A program made the position numbers and the translations under genes. A DNA stretch of 64,000 nucleotides from CAVXDY01 sp963760715 (lineage in GTDB: Bacteria > Actinomycetota > Thermoleophilia > Miltoncostaeales > Miltoncostaeaceae), in assembly GCA_963760715.1 (NCBI GenBank), contig CAVXDY010000008.1, positions 62,001-126,000 on the forward strand. The letters are read 5' to 3'. Positions 49,912 to 58,522 of the stretch are shown in pieces (positions within the stretch are counted from its first letter, which is position 1; each line of letters starts with the position of its first letter). Below the pieces are notes generated by a model. That model made no database searches and was not told where the DNA came from. It worked only from the letters and a program-made list of their open reading frames with translations.

Positions 49912-51630
49912 TCAGTGCCCGTGCCGGCCCCGCCCGGAGCGGCCCTTGGCGCCGCCCCCCTTCGCGCCGCCCGTGACCGCCTCGGCGAAGATCTTCCGCT
50001 TGCCCTTCGCTCCGTCGTTGAAGAGGAAGAACGGCGTGCCGGGGGTGCCGCCCTGGCAGGCGGTGCCATCCGCGTTGAACGGGTTCGCCGTGCAGTCCGA
50101 CGAGATCGGCGACGGGACCGCGAGCGTGAGCCCGGCCTTGGAGCGGGCGATGCCGCCCGGGCTGTCCAGCGTGAAGCGCGGGTTCAGCGCCCCGTGGAGG
50201 TGCCCCACGAACAGGCGCGTCGTGCGGCCCACCTTCTGGTGCCAGGTCACGTAGGGCGTGAGCTTGGCGAAGCCGATGTCCGGCTTCACGGCGTCCGCCC
50301 GCCCCGTGGAGAGGGCCTTCCCGCCGTTGACGATCTGGAAGTGCGTCCCGTCGACCAGCCGCGCGGCGAAGATGCGGAAGGTCTTGCCGACCTCCTCGGA
50401 CCAGACCACCCAGGGGACCGTGGGCAGCCCGGCGGTCATCGTCCCGGCCGCCACGGCCGGATCCTCGGCGTTCGCCGTGGGGTTGTGGTTGAGCGCGCAG
50501 AGGTTCTCGGTCGCCTTGGAGGTGAGGCACGGCCCGGCCCCGGACACGGAGGTGTCGAGCGGCAGGGGAGCCGCCGTGCCCCTGCCCACCGCGTCCCACT
50601 GGAAGCCGCCGTCGACGACCCCCGAGACGGCGCCGGCCGTCACGGCCTTGGCCGCGAAGACGCGCTCGTTCCTCACGCCGAAGGACCCGGGGCCCTGCTC
50701 GTACCAGACCACCCACGGCACGGTGTCGCCCGGGCCCGTGAAGGCGATGTCCGGCTCGATCCCGTTGCGGCTGGGATCGACGTTGAGGGACGGCTCGCCG
50801 GCCGAGCGCTCCACCCCCACCTGCTGCCAGCAGAAGCCCCCGACCGGGTTGCCTCCGGCCGGCTTCGTGCCGGCGGGACACGTGACGGTTCCCGGCCCGA
50901 TCGGCTTGACCACGAAGATCTGGTCCTTGGTGGGGCCCTTCTCCTGCCACGTGATCCACGGCCCGGGGTTGCCGCCGGCCACGGTGGTTCCGCCCGCCAC
51001 CTGCGGGTTCTCGGCGTCCTGCGCGACGTCGATGTTCAGGGACGGGGGGCCGCCCGTCGCGGTCCGCCCCTGACCCGCGAACACCCAGGTCTGGGTCGCC
51101 TGGTCGAAGCGGCTGGCGAAGATCTCCTTGTGCCCGAACGGGGCCGTGTCGTCCTCATACCACGTGGCCCACGGCACCGTCCGCCCGGCGCCGGCGAAGT
51201 CGATCGAGGGAGCCTCGCCCTCCTTGTCCTGGGCGAAGTTCAGCGACGACCGGAAGGTGGGTGACGCGCTCGAGGCGCCGTTCACCGTGCCCACGCCCTG
51301 GGTCACCCAGGCCCCGTTCTTGAACGCGCGCACGAAGATCTGCTGCTCCCCGCGCGTGGCGTGCTCGAAGATGGTCCACGGCACCGCCGGGCCACCGGCC
51401 AGCAGCGACCCGCTGACGGCGTCAACCGCGCCGGCGTCCCGCGCCGGATTGATGCCGGCGGCCGGATCGTTGTCCACCCGCGCGCCGCTCGCCGGGAGGT
51501 TCACGAAGGCCTGCGCCGTCGCGGCGGCCGCGAGCACCGCCGCCGCCCCGGCCGCCACGGTCGCCCCGCGGCGAACGCGCCGGCGCCTCGTCCCCCCGTC
51601 ACCGGCCTCGGTGGGCTTCCCTGTCCTCAT
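49912..51630 (-). CDS. Secreted six-repeat protein (propeller-like)
   Basis: This 572-residue protein has an N-terminal signal or anchor (RRGATVAAGAAAVLAAAATAQA). The body contains six copies of a PW-x2-W-x-E module followed by an IF-A/V-x-R/K strand: VPWTIFE, VPWATWYE, GPWITWQE, VPWVVWYE, VPWVVWSE and TPYVTWHQ. Spacing is 60-90 residues, suggesting a six-bladed beta-propeller. The C-terminus is Gly/Lys/Arg-rich. No catalytic motif is present; the ATG at 51630 was chosen by the signal peptide. Confidence 0.75.
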   Translation of the reverse strand: MRTGKPTEAGDGGTRRRRVRRGATVAAGAAAVLAAAATAQAFVNLPASGARVDNDPAAGINPARDAGAVDAVSGSLLAGGPAVPWTIFEHATRGEQQIFVRAFKNGAWVTQGVGTVNGASSASPTFRSSLNFAQDKEGEAPSIDFAGAGRTVPWATWYEDDTAPFGHKEIFASRFDQATQTWVFAGQGRTATGGPPSLNIDVAQDAENPQVAGGTTVAGGNPGPWITWQEKGPTKDQIFVVKPIGPGTVTCPAGTKPAGGNPVGGFCWQQVGVERSAGEPSLNVDPSRNGIEPDIAFTGPGDTVPWVVWYEQGPGSFGVRNERVFAAKAVTAGAVSGVVDGGFQWDAVGRGTAAPLPLDTSVSGAGPCLTSKATENLCALNHNPTANAEDPAVAAGTMTAGLPTVPWVVWSEEVGKTFRIFAARLVDGTHFQIVNGGKALSTGRADAVKPDIGFAKLTPYVTWHQKVGRTTRLFVGHLHGALNPRFTLDSPGGIARSKAGLTLAVPSPISSDCTANPFNADGTACQGGTPGTPFFLFNDGAKGKRKIFAEAVTGGAKGGGAKGRSGRGRHGH

Positions 51631-51729
51631 CGCATCCCCCCCCGTCTCGTGCGGAATGTCGGCAGGTGGCGACCCTCCCACAGGCCCTCCTCCGGGAATA
51701 TCGAGCCGGTTCCCTGGGAGCCGGGCGCC

Positions 51730-52743
51730 CTACTTGGTGCCCACCACCATCGAGTCGGGCCCGATCAGGTGCTCCGCCCGGGTCTCCCGGAATCCGGCGT
51801 CCGCCATCCAGCCCATGCAGTCGGCGGCCGTGTAGTCGAAGCCCCCCTCGGTCTCGATCAGCATGTTGAGGCTCATGAGCAGCCCGAAGACGTTCTGGGA
51901 CCGGTCGTCGTCGATGATCGACTCGTAGACGATCAGGGCACCCCCCTCCGGCAGCGCCTGGTAGGCCTTGGCGATGAGCATCCGCTTCTGGTCGAGATCC
52001 CAGTCGTGGAGGATGTGCCCCATCGTGATGACGTCCGCCGAGGGGAGGTCGTCCGTGAAGAAGTCGCCGGTGTGGAAGGAGAGACGGTCACCCAGGCCGT
52101 TGCGCGCCACGTACTCCTCGAACACCGGCGCGACGCCGGGCAGGTCGAAGCCCAGGCCCTGAAGGTGCGGGTGGGCGAGGGCGATCTGGACGGCGAGGTC
52201 TCCCTGGGCGGTGCCGACGTCGACGAAGCTCGACCGGTCGCCCCAGGGGAACTTCCCCGCGATCTGCACGTTCGCGCCATGGCTGATCCCGGTCATGGCC
52301 GCGAGGAAGCCCTGGAGCCGGGCGGGGTCGGCGTAGAGCGCCTCGAACAACGGGACGTCGCCGGACTTCGCCTCGTTCTGGAGCCGGCCGGTGCGCAGCG
52401 CCTCGGTCAGGGAGCCCCAGAAGCCGTAGAGGCGGTGGTTCGCCATCTCCAGGATCCCGCCGATGTACGAGGGCTTGCGCCGGTCGAGGAAGAGGTCGGT
52501 TGCGGGGGTGTTGGCGTACACGCCGTCGCGACGCTCCAGGAATCCGAGCGCCACGAGCGCATCGAGGAAATCGCGCGCCGGGCGCTCGTGGAGCACCAGG
52601 CGCTCGCGGAGGCTCTCGAGGCTCTCGGGGTGGTCGGCGAGCTCGGTGAAGAGCCCCATCTCGATGGCGCTCAGGAGCGTCTTCGAGGCCCAGAAGCCGA
52701 GGCCCACCTGCATGATGTGGTCGGGGGTGGGGTGCGTGCTCAT
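51730..52743 (-). CDS. O-methyltransferase (winged-helix type)
   Basis: This 337-residue protein is of the family exemplified by acetylserotonin and polyketide O-methyltransferases. The N-terminal dimerisation winged helix contains SKTLLSAIEMGLFTEL. The SAM domain has VDVGTAQGDLAVQIA, followed by FDLPGVAPVFEEYV. The catalytic HILHDWD is present near residue 245. The small-molecule substrate is unknown. The ATG is preceded by GGAGGACCGCTC. A convincing partner gene is lacking; the cupin lies upstream in the same direction. Confidence 0.9.
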   Translation of the reverse strand: MSTHPTPDHIMQVGLGFWASKTLLSAIEMGLFTELADHPESLESLRERLVLHERPARDFLDALVALGFLERRDGVYANTPATDLFLDRRKPSYIGGILEMANHRLYGFWGSLTEALRTGRLQNEAKSGDVPLFEALYADPARLQGFLAAMTGISHGANVQIAGKFPWGDRSSFVDVGTAQGDLAVQIALAHPHLQGLGFDLPGVAPVFEEYVARNGLGDRLSFHTGDFFTDDLPSADVITMGHILHDWDLDQKRMLIAKAYQALPEGGALIVYESIIDDDRSQNVFGLLMSLNMLIETEGGFDYTAADCMGWMADAGFRETRAEHLIGPDSMVVGTK

Positions 52744-52883
52744 GAGCGGTCCTCCGGTCGGATGGGGTGCTGTCCGCGCCCGCGCTCGACGATGCGGGCG
52801 ACGTCCACGCGCGAGGACGCGCTGGGCCTGGCGAAGATGTCCCGCAGGCTACTCGGCGAGCGTGCCCGCGACGGAGATCGCCC

Positions 52884-53261
52884 TCACCGCTCGTCTTCGA
52901 GCCAGATCGTGTCCATCAGCGGGGCGGGGTGGATCGACACGAGCCGCAGGCGCCCGGGACCGAGACACCGGAAGCGGTGCGCCGTCCCGGCCGGCACCAC
53001 CACCACGTCCCCCGCCGTGGCCTCGACCGGCCGGCCGCCCACCTCGAAAAGAGCCCGGCCGGCCTGGACGACGAACGTCTCGGAGTACGGGTGGCGGTGC
53101 AAGGCCGGCCCCTCGCCGGGCGCGGCGTTGACGACGAAGCACGAGACGTCCGAGCCGTGGGGCCCGCCCTCGAAGCTCCCGGCGGTGTCGCCGGCGGCGG
53201 CCCGCCAGGACGGAAGTGGCTCGTGCTCCCGGGCGATCACACGGCGGTCCTCTGCCGACAC
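52884..53261 (-). CDS. Cupin-domain protein
   Basis: This 125-residue single cupin has motif 1 HRHPYSETFVVQAGRALFEV and motif 2 VPAGTAHRFRCLGPG. The conserved His and Glu ligands are in place, so it may bind a metal. No signal is present. GTG at 53261 is the likely start. The region to the next downstream gene (52744-52883) includes a short coding-looking stretch ending in ATGA at the methyltransferase start, but no gene is evident. Confidence 0.88.
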   Translation of the reverse strand: MSAEDRRVIAREHEPLPSWRAAAGDTAGSFEGGPHGSDVSCFVVNAAPGEGPALHRHPYSETFVVQAGRALFEVGGRPVEATAGDVVVVPAGTAHRFRCLGPGRLRLVSIHPAPLMDTIWLEDER

Positions 53262-53354
53262 CTCGGTCTCCTTCTCTCGCTGACGCGACCTCCTCCTATT
53301 CCGGCGGCCGAGCGCCTGTCAACAACCCGGCCGGCCGGGGCGTAGCCTCGCGGC

Positions 53355-54173
53355 GTGCGTCTCGGGATCCATCTGCCGCAGTTCCGCGAGCCGGTCGCGG
53401 GGGAGGTGCTGGCGGAGGCCGCCCGGATCGCCGAGGACGCCGGGGCGGACGACCTGTGGGTCTCCGACCACCTGATCCTGCCCGTGGACAGCGAACGGCC
53501 GCCGGCCTCCTTTCACGACCCGCTCACCGTGCTGACCTGGGCGGCCGCCGCCACGCGCCGCGCCGGCCTGGGGACCAGCGTGCTCGTGGCGCCCTACCGC
53601 CACCCGGCGCTCCTGGCGAAGGCCCTCGCCAGCCTCGACGCCCTCTCCGGAGGGCGGGTGATCGCGGGGCTTGCCTCGGGCTGGATGGAGCCCGAGTTCC
53701 GGGCCCTCGGCGTGCCGTTCGCCGAGCGGGGCCGGCGCACGGACGCCACCATCGCGATCTGCCGGGCCCTGTGGCGCGGCGAGACCTCCTACACCTGGGA
53801 GGGGGAGCGCATCGAGGGCGTGCGCCTGCTGCCGGGCCCGTCGCGCGCCGGCGGCCCGCCGGTGTGGATCGGCGGCAACTCGGACGCCGGGCTGCGCCGC
53901 GTCGCCCGCGCGGGCGACGGCTGGCACACCACGATCTCCGATCCCGAGCGCCTGGCCGAGCGGATCGAGGCCCTCGACCGGGCCCTCGGAGCCGCCGGGC
54001 GCTCCCGGGCAGAGGTGGTCCTGTCGGTGCGCGTGCGCGCCGGCGCCGAGCGCGTGGAGGAGCTGGCGCCCCGCCTGCGCGAGCTGGGCGTGGACCACCT
54101 GCTGGTGGATCCGCCGGCCTTCTCCCTGCCCGCGCTGGCCGACGAGGTCACCGCCCTGCGGCGGCTGGTGTGA
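53355..54173 (+). CDS. LLM-class (F420-type) oxidoreductase
   Basis: This 272-residue TIM-barrel protein of the luciferase-like monooxygenase class begins RLGIHLPQF. Other marks are SDHLILPVDSE, RRAGLGTSVLVAPYRHPALL, LDALSGGRVIAGLASGWMEP, EGVRLLPGPSRAGGPPVWIG and RRVARAGDGWH. These are typical of F420-dependent members. The partner substrate is open. Its TGA overlaps the GTG of a methyltransferase (GTGA), which suggests the two act on one pathway. Confidence 0.9.
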   Translation: MRLGIHLPQFREPVAGEVLAEAARIAEDAGADDLWVSDHLILPVDSERPPASFHDPLTVLTWAAAATRRAGLGTSVLVAPYRHPALLAKALASLDALSGGRVIAGLASGWMEPEFRALGVPFAERGRRTDATIAICRALWRGETSYTWEGERIEGVRLLPGPSRAGGPPVWIGGNSDAGLRRVARAGDGWHTTISDPERLAERIEALDRALGAAGRSRAEVVLSVRVRAGAERVEELAPRLRELGVDHLLVDPPAFSLPALADEVTALRRLV

Positions 54174-55015
54174 CCGGCCGCCCGCCCGACTTCGGCGGCT
54201 TCTCGGAGGTCAACGACACCGGCGCGGCCGAGAGCTACGCCGGCTACCTCGACGGCGTCCGCGGCATGGACGCCGTGACGGAGTGGAAGGAGCGCAGCTT
54301 CGGCCTGCTCGAGCCGCGCCCCGGAGCGCATCTGCTCGACGTGGGGTGCGGCACCGGCGACGACGTGCTCGCCCTGGCCGATCGCGTACGCCCCGGCGGC
54401 CGGGCGACCGGCATCGACGCCAGCGCCGCGATGATCGAGGAGGCCCGCCGGCGGGCGGGGTCCCGCGACGACGTCGCGTTCGCCGTCGGCGACGCCGCCC
54501 GCCTGCCCCTGGCCGACGCCGCCGTGGACGGGTGCCGGGCGGAGCGGACCCTCCAGCACGTGGACCGCCCCGGCCTGGCGGTGGCGGAGATGGCGCGCGT
54601 GACGCGGCCGGGTGGGTGGGTGGTGGCGGCGGAGCCCGACTGGGCGACCCTCGTGATCGACGCCGACGACCGGGAGGTGACGCGCGCGGTGGCCGCCTCC
54701 GCCACCGACCGCGTGCGCTCGGGGGCCGTCGGGCGCACGCTGCGCGGGCTGCTGGTCGGCGCGGGGCTGGTCGAGGTGGGCGTCGCGGCCCGCACCCTCG
54801 TGGTCACCGACCGGGGCGCGGCGGAGACGCTGCTCGACATCGGCGGCGCCGCGGAGCGCGCGGTGGACGCCGGGCTGATCGCGGCCGACCGCGCCGCGGC
54901 GTGGATGTCCGCGCTCGATCAGGCCGCGGCGGCGGACCGCTTCCTGGCGGCGCTGACCGCGTTCATGGCGTGGGGGCGCGTCCCAGGCGGGCCTCGGGGC
55001 GCAGATCGGGCATGA
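54170..55015 (+). CDS. Class I SAM-dependent methyltransferase
   Basis: This 281-residue protein is translationally coupled to the LLM oxidoreductase. Motif I LLDVGCGTGDDVLALADRV (about 55-73) is followed by GIDASAAMIEEARRRAG, GDAARLPLADAAVDGCRAER and VTRPGGWVVAAEPDW. The middle section matches ubiquinone/menaquinone-type methyltransferases, but the acceptor is unknown. The last 53 bases overlap the convergent FAD oxidase gene, both ends having good coding signal. Confidence 0.88.
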   Translation: MTGRPPDFGGFSEVNDTGAAESYAGYLDGVRGMDAVTEWKERSFGLLEPRPGAHLLDVGCGTGDDVLALADRVRPGGRATGIDASAAMIEEARRRAGSRDDVAFAVGDAARLPLADAAVDGCRAERTLQHVDRPGLAVAEMARVTRPGGWVVAAEPDWATLVIDADDREVTRAVAASATDRVRSGAVGRTLRGLLVGAGLVEVGVAARTLVVTDRGAAETLLDIGGAAERAVDAGLIAADRAAAWMSALDQAAAADRFLAALTAFMAWGRVPGGPRGADRA

Positions 55016-56024
55016 GCCCCTCGCCCACGGCCGCGGCGGCGAGCGCGCGACCCAGCCGGGGGGCCTGCTTGAACAGGTTGTTGCCCACCACGACGAGGAC
55101 GCCGTCGACCTCCCACACGGCCAGCCCGTCCGGACCCCAGGGGAGCTGGGTGACCCAGCAGTTGCGGACCCCCACCGGCAGCGGGTCGAGGCCCGGGAGC
55201 GCCCGGCCCACGTAGGCGGCGGCGTCCTCGGTCACCGGGGCGCTCTCGGTGAGGCCGACCGAGTAGAGCCGGTTCCCCGGGTGGGGGAGGCCGTACGCAC
55301 CGGCCTCGCCGAAGGCCCCGCTGCCGTCCTGCAGGCAGGCCAGGCGGGCCGGCGGATCCCCCCGCACCGCGAACGTCACCCGTGTGTGCACCGAGGTGCG
55401 CACCGGCAGCAGCAGGCCCAGGCCGGCCGCCAGCGTGGCCGTCCCGCGGCCGGCGCAGACCACCACGCGCGCGTACTCGCGCCGCCCGGACCCCGCCACG
55501 ACCTCGGCGCGGCCGCCGGCCGTCGGCCGCACGGCGATGACCTCGTCCTCCACGAGCCCGTCGCCCAGCGCTCCCATGAGCGCCTGGATCGCCGCCGCCG
55601 TGCGGATGGCCCCGCCGGCGGCGTCGAGCGTCGCCGGGCCGCCGTATGCGCTCAACAGGGGCAGGCGCTCGGCCAGCTCCGCCGCGTCGATCGCACGGAC
55701 CGGGCCGCCGCCCACCTCCTCGAGCACGGCCAGCCGGCGGAGGGCGGTCTCTCCCAGCGCGACCACCCCGTCGCCGGAGACGAGGTCCGCGCCGAGGCGC
55801 TCGCCCCACTCCCGCCAGACCCTCCGGCCCTCGATCGTGAGGCGCGCCAGTCGCGGGTCGTCGTGCGAGTGACGGAAGATGCGCGACTCGCCGCCCGACT
55901 GGCCGTTTCCGGGGGCGCCCCCCTCGTAGACCGTCGCCCGCGCCCCGTGCTCGGACAGGGCGTAGGCCGTCGCCAGGCCCACGATGCCCGCACCGATCAC
56001 CGCGATCTCGTCTCGGACGGGCAC
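54963..56024 (-). CDS. FAD-dependent amine oxidase-like protein (DAO family)
   Basis: This 353-residue protein is of the sarcosine-oxidase/N-methyltryptophan-oxidase type. The FAD motif IGAGIVGLATAYALSEHGA is at residue 9, followed by GNGQSGGESRIFRHSH, where related enzymes attach or contact FAD. Later features are RTSVHTRVTF and LAVWEVDGVLVVVGNNLFK. It probably oxidises a secondary amine or amino acid. The chosen GTG lies 8 bases after the transglutaminase-like gene stop. The 3' end overlaps the convergent methyltransferase gene. Confidence 0.85.
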   Translation of the reverse strand: MPVRDEIAVIGAGIVGLATAYALSEHGARATVYEGGAPGNGQSGGESRIFRHSHDDPRLARLTIEGRRVWREWGERLGADLVSGDGVVALGETALRRLAVLEEVGGGPVRAIDAAELAERLPLLSAYGGPATLDAAGGAIRTAAAIQALMGALGDGLVEDEVIAVRPTAGGRAEVVAGSGRREYARVVVCAGRGTATLAAGLGLLLPVRTSVHTRVTFAVRGDPPARLACLQDGSGAFGEAGAYGLPHPGNRLYSVGLTESAPVTEDAAAYVGRALPGLDPLPVGVRNCWVTQLPWGPDGLAVWEVDGVLVVVGNNLFKQAPRLGRALAAAAVGEGLMPDLRPEARLGRAPTP

Positions 56025-56032
56025 GGGGGCGC

Positions 56033-56839
56033 CTACCCGGGCGGGCCCGTGTTCGCGGCCGCCACGCGCAGGTCGTCCAGCACCAGGGCCCCGTCGCCGG
56101 TGGCCCACGCGATGTCGGCGGCGTCGCGCCCCGAGGCCACGCGCACGATCGTCTCGACGGGCGCCAGCCCGGTGGCGTCCATCAGGCGCCAGGCCTCCCC
56201 GTCGTGGGCCTCCACCAGCGCGTGGAAGTCCGGGGGCTCGAGCAGCGGCGCGTAGCAGGCGACCACGCGGGCCGGGATCTCCAGCGCCCGCAGCAGCGAG
56301 ACCGCGAGATGGGCCATGTCGCGACAGACGCCCTGGCGGCGGAGCAGGGTCTCGTCGGCGGAGGTGAGCGCGTCGCTGACGCCCGGGATGTAGTCGATGC
56401 GGGTGCGAACCCACTCGGCCGCCACCGGAAGGAGGGCCCGGGCGCGCGGCCCCAGCCCCAGCTCGGCCTGGGCCGTGGCGCCCAGCAGGTCGGAGGGCGC
56501 GTAGCGGCTCGGCAGGGTCCACGGCAGCAGGGCGAAGGGGAGCTGCGAGGATGACTGCAGCGGCCGGTCGTCCGCGACGGCCGCGCGGCCGTCCTGCTCC
56601 ACGTCCACGAGCGCCCGGTAGCGCAGGCGAACCTCGCCCGCCGGCGCGTGCAGCCGGATGGGCCTCGCGCCGTCGTCGAGCACCGGACCCTCCTCCACGC
56701 TCGCGCCCTGCACCACGAGGGCCTCCTCCACGATCTCCTGACCGGGAGCCTGCGCCGCCCGCACCAGCAGCACCGCGCTGGAGTCGTCCTGCGCCGTCCA
56801 ATCCACCTCGGCGCGCACGGATATGCGGGCCCGGCTCAT
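56033..56839 (-). CDS. Transglutaminase-like cysteine peptidase-fold protein
   Basis: This 268-residue protein has a complete transglutaminase core triad: Cys in RRQGVCRDMAHLAVSLLRAL (about residue 180), His in PDFHALVEAHDG and Asp in WRLMDATG. The N-terminal half is beta-rich. ATG at 56839 is chosen because GGGAGGGTCGAG lies just upstream. It probably acts in the cytoplasm as there is no signal peptide; hydrolase or crosslinking activity is not decidable. It forms a leftward pair with the FAD oxidase. A stump of another transglutaminase gene lies divergently upstream. Confidence 0.88.
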   Translation of the reverse strand: MSRARISVRAEVDWTAQDDSSAVLLVRAAQAPGQEIVEEALVVQGASVEEGPVLDDGARPIRLHAPAGEVRLRYRALVDVEQDGRAAVADDRPLQSSSQLPFALLPWTLPSRYAPSDLLGATAQAELGLGPRARALLPVAAEWVRTRIDYIPGVSDALTSADETLLRRQGVCRDMAHLAVSLLRALEIPARVVACYAPLLEPPDFHALVEAHDGEAWRLMDATGLAPVETIVRVASGRDAADIAWATGDGALVLDDLRVAAANTGPPG

Positions 56840-56927
56840 CTCGACCCTCCCGGTCGGTCGTTCGGTCCGGCCCCCCGCCGGGAACCCTAGCGGTGGGCCG
56901 TCCACGTCCACCCGCGGCCCGCGCCTC

Positions 56928-57089
56928 GTGCCCCGATTCCACGCCCGTCACACGACCGAGATCCGCTACTCTCGGGCGATCTCGCGGAGCGCCAACGAGG
57001 TGCGGCTGACACCGCCGGCCGACGGCCGGCAGCGGTTGGAGTGGGCATCGCCCTCGCGCTCTGCCGCGACTGGGGGAGAGCGCATGTGA
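56928..57089 (+). pseudogene. Transglutaminase N-terminal-domain stump
   Basis: GTG at 56928 opens VPRFHARHTTEIRYSRAISR, followed by SANEVRLTPPADGRQRLEW. This matches the beginning of the bacterial transglutaminase N-terminal domain (usual form HxTxYxYxxxVxxSxNExRLxP). After 40 residues the similarity stops and the frame ends at 57089. The rest of the usual 280-residue protein is absent. It is divergent from the intact transglutaminase-like gene, so it may be the remains of a neighbour in a formerly paired locus. Confidence 0.6.
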
Positions 57090-57109
57090 CCGCCTCCGGG
57101 GGAGGCCGC

Positions 57110-58027
57110 GTGTCGGTGCTGGCCTGCTCCCTCGCCCTGATGGTGAGCGTGGAACGCGACGATCAGGGACGGGTCCGCGACATCCACCTGCACGCCGGCG
57201 GCCAGGGGTTCTGGGTGGCCCGCATGGCGGCCCGGCTCGGGGCGGAGGTCACGGTCGTGAGCGCCCTGGGTGGCGAGCCCGGCATCGCGCTCGAGGCCCT
57301 GGTGCGCGCGGAGGGCCTGGGGCTCAAATCGGTGGAGTCCGCGTCACCGAACGCCGTGTGGATCTCCGACGACGAGGAGGGGGAGATCGCCACGGTCGCC
57401 GACCTCCCGGCCCCCAGCCTGGCCCGCCACGAGGCCGACGGCCTCTTCAACGCGGTCCTCGCCGCCGGGCTCGAGTGCGAGGTCACCGTGCTGACGGGCA
57501 GCCCGCCCGGCGTCCTCGCCGCCGAGCGCTACACCGGCCTCGCCCACGACCTGCACGCGCTCGACGGCCGTGTGCTCGCCGATCTGTCGGGCGACCAGCT
57601 CGGCGCCGCCCTCGACGGCGGGGTGGATGCCGTGAAGGTCGCGCACGACGAGATGATCGCCGCGGGCCTCGCGGCCGGTGAGGCCGCGCGGAGCCTCATG
57701 AGCGGCGCCCGCAAGATGCGCAAGCGCGGCGCCGAGTGGGTGCTCGTCTCCCGCGAGGAGAAGCCTCTCCTGGCCGACCTGGGCGGGCGGCGGGTGGAGG
57801 TCCGCACCCCCGCCTTTCATCCGGTCAACCATCGCGGCGCCGGCGACTCGATGACCGGCGCGGCGGCGGCGGGCATGGCCGCCGGGCGGCCCGCGGAGGA
57901 GATCCTGCGCCTGGCCGTGGCCGCCGCGGCGCTCAACGTGACCCGCCACGGCCTGGGCAGCGGCGACAGCGAGGCCATCGAGCGCCTCGCCGCCCGCGTG
58001 GACGTGAGCGACTGGCCGTCGCGCTGA
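57110..58027 (+). CDS. PfkB-family sugar kinase (1-phosphofructokinase-like)
   Basis: This 305-residue protein belongs to the PfkB family. The N-terminal strand VSVLACSLALMVSVERD leads to AGGQGFWVARMAARLGAE, the region of the GGKGxNVA signature, here with Trp in place of Asn. The end has NHRGAGDSMTGAAAAG with the catalytic Asp. The overall layout is that of 1-phosphofructokinases or tagatose-6-phosphate kinases. GTG at 57110 is preferred because GGAGG lies 4 bases upstream; GTG at 57086 is possible. The substrate is uncertain given the changed signature. Confidence 0.83.
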   Translation: MSVLACSLALMVSVERDDQGRVRDIHLHAGGQGFWVARMAARLGAEVTVVSALGGEPGIALEALVRAEGLGLKSVESASPNAVWISDDEEGEIATVADLPAPSLARHEADGLFNAVLAAGLECEVTVLTGSPPGVLAAERYTGLAHDLHALDGRVLADLSGDQLGAALDGGVDAVKVAHDEMIAAGLAAGEAARSLMSGARKMRKRGAEWVLVSREEKPLLADLGGRRVEVRTPAFHPVNHRGAGDSMTGAAAAGMAAGRPAEEILRLAVAAAALNVTRHGLGSGDSEAIERLAARVDVSDWPSR

Positions 58028-58080
58028 GCGCGGGAGTGGCGGGGGCCCCGGCCTTCCCGGCCGCGGCCCCCAAGCCTGCC

Positions 58081-58243
58081 TAGTGTCCTGAGTCACTAAT
58101 TACGCGGCAGTTCCCGGCTGCATCTCATCGCGATACAGCGTCCTCGACTCCCACAATATTCCCGATATTGCGGGAGATCTGCGTCCTTGTCTCGCGGGAG
58201 ATTCGCTCGGGAACTGCATACGAACCAGCGACTCAGGACACTA
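58081..58243. mobile_element. Short inverted-repeat (MITE-like) element, 163 bp
   Basis: The left end TAGTGTCCTGAGTC (58081-58094) and right end GACTCAGGACACTA (58230-58243) are exact inverted repeats. A second, inner pair GCAGTTCCCG/CGGGAACTGC lies inside. The element begins and ends with TA, consistent with TA target duplication as in Tc1/mariner-IS630 types. No transposase is encoded. A lone copy of the end occurs at 61741-61758. The right end contains the stop codon of the GlsB-like gene. Confidence 0.7.
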
Positions 58244-58522
58244 GACCAGTCGCCGCCCGCGGTTGCCGGAACCCGCGACCGCCCGGTAGATCCACAGGAG
58301 GATCACCGATCCGACGATGGCGGTCAGCCACGTCGAGATGTCGAAGAAGTCGTCCAGCGGATGGGCGCCGAAGATGGCGCTCGCGAGGAAGCCGCCGATC
58401 AGGGCGCCGGCGATCCCGACGAGGCAGGTGATGATGATGCCGCCCGGGTTGGCGCCCGGAACGATCGCCCGTGCGATGTAGCCGGCGATGAGCCCGAGGA
58501 TGATGAAAGCGATGATGCCGAT
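58241..58522 (-). CDS. GlsB/YeaQ/YmgE-type small membrane protein, apparent ATC start
   Basis: This is a predicted 93-residue membrane protein with three hydrophobic helices. After the first codon it reads GIIAFIILGLIAGYIARAIV, then PGANPGGIIITCLVGIAGAL and WLTAIVGSVILLWIYRAV, the pattern of the GlsB/YeaQ/YmgE stress-response family (usual start MGIIAFIILG). The codon where ATG is expected is ATC (58522-58520), and no ATG, GTG or TTG occurs in frame upstream or soon after. GGAGG lies 6 bases upstream of ATC, the proper spacing. The TAG stop is formed by the end of the inverted-repeat element. Confidence 0.7.
   Translation of the reverse strand: MGIIAFIILGLIAGYIARAIVPGANPGGIIITCLVGIAGALIGGFLASAIFGAHPLDDFFDISTWLTAIVGSVILLWIYRAVAGSGNRGRRLV

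Noticed and set aside
52744..52883. Minus-strand peptide ending in ATGA at the O-methyltransferase start
   Set aside because: It reads LRDIFARPSASSRVDVARIV with no start codon of its own and no family; it may be chance or a remnant.
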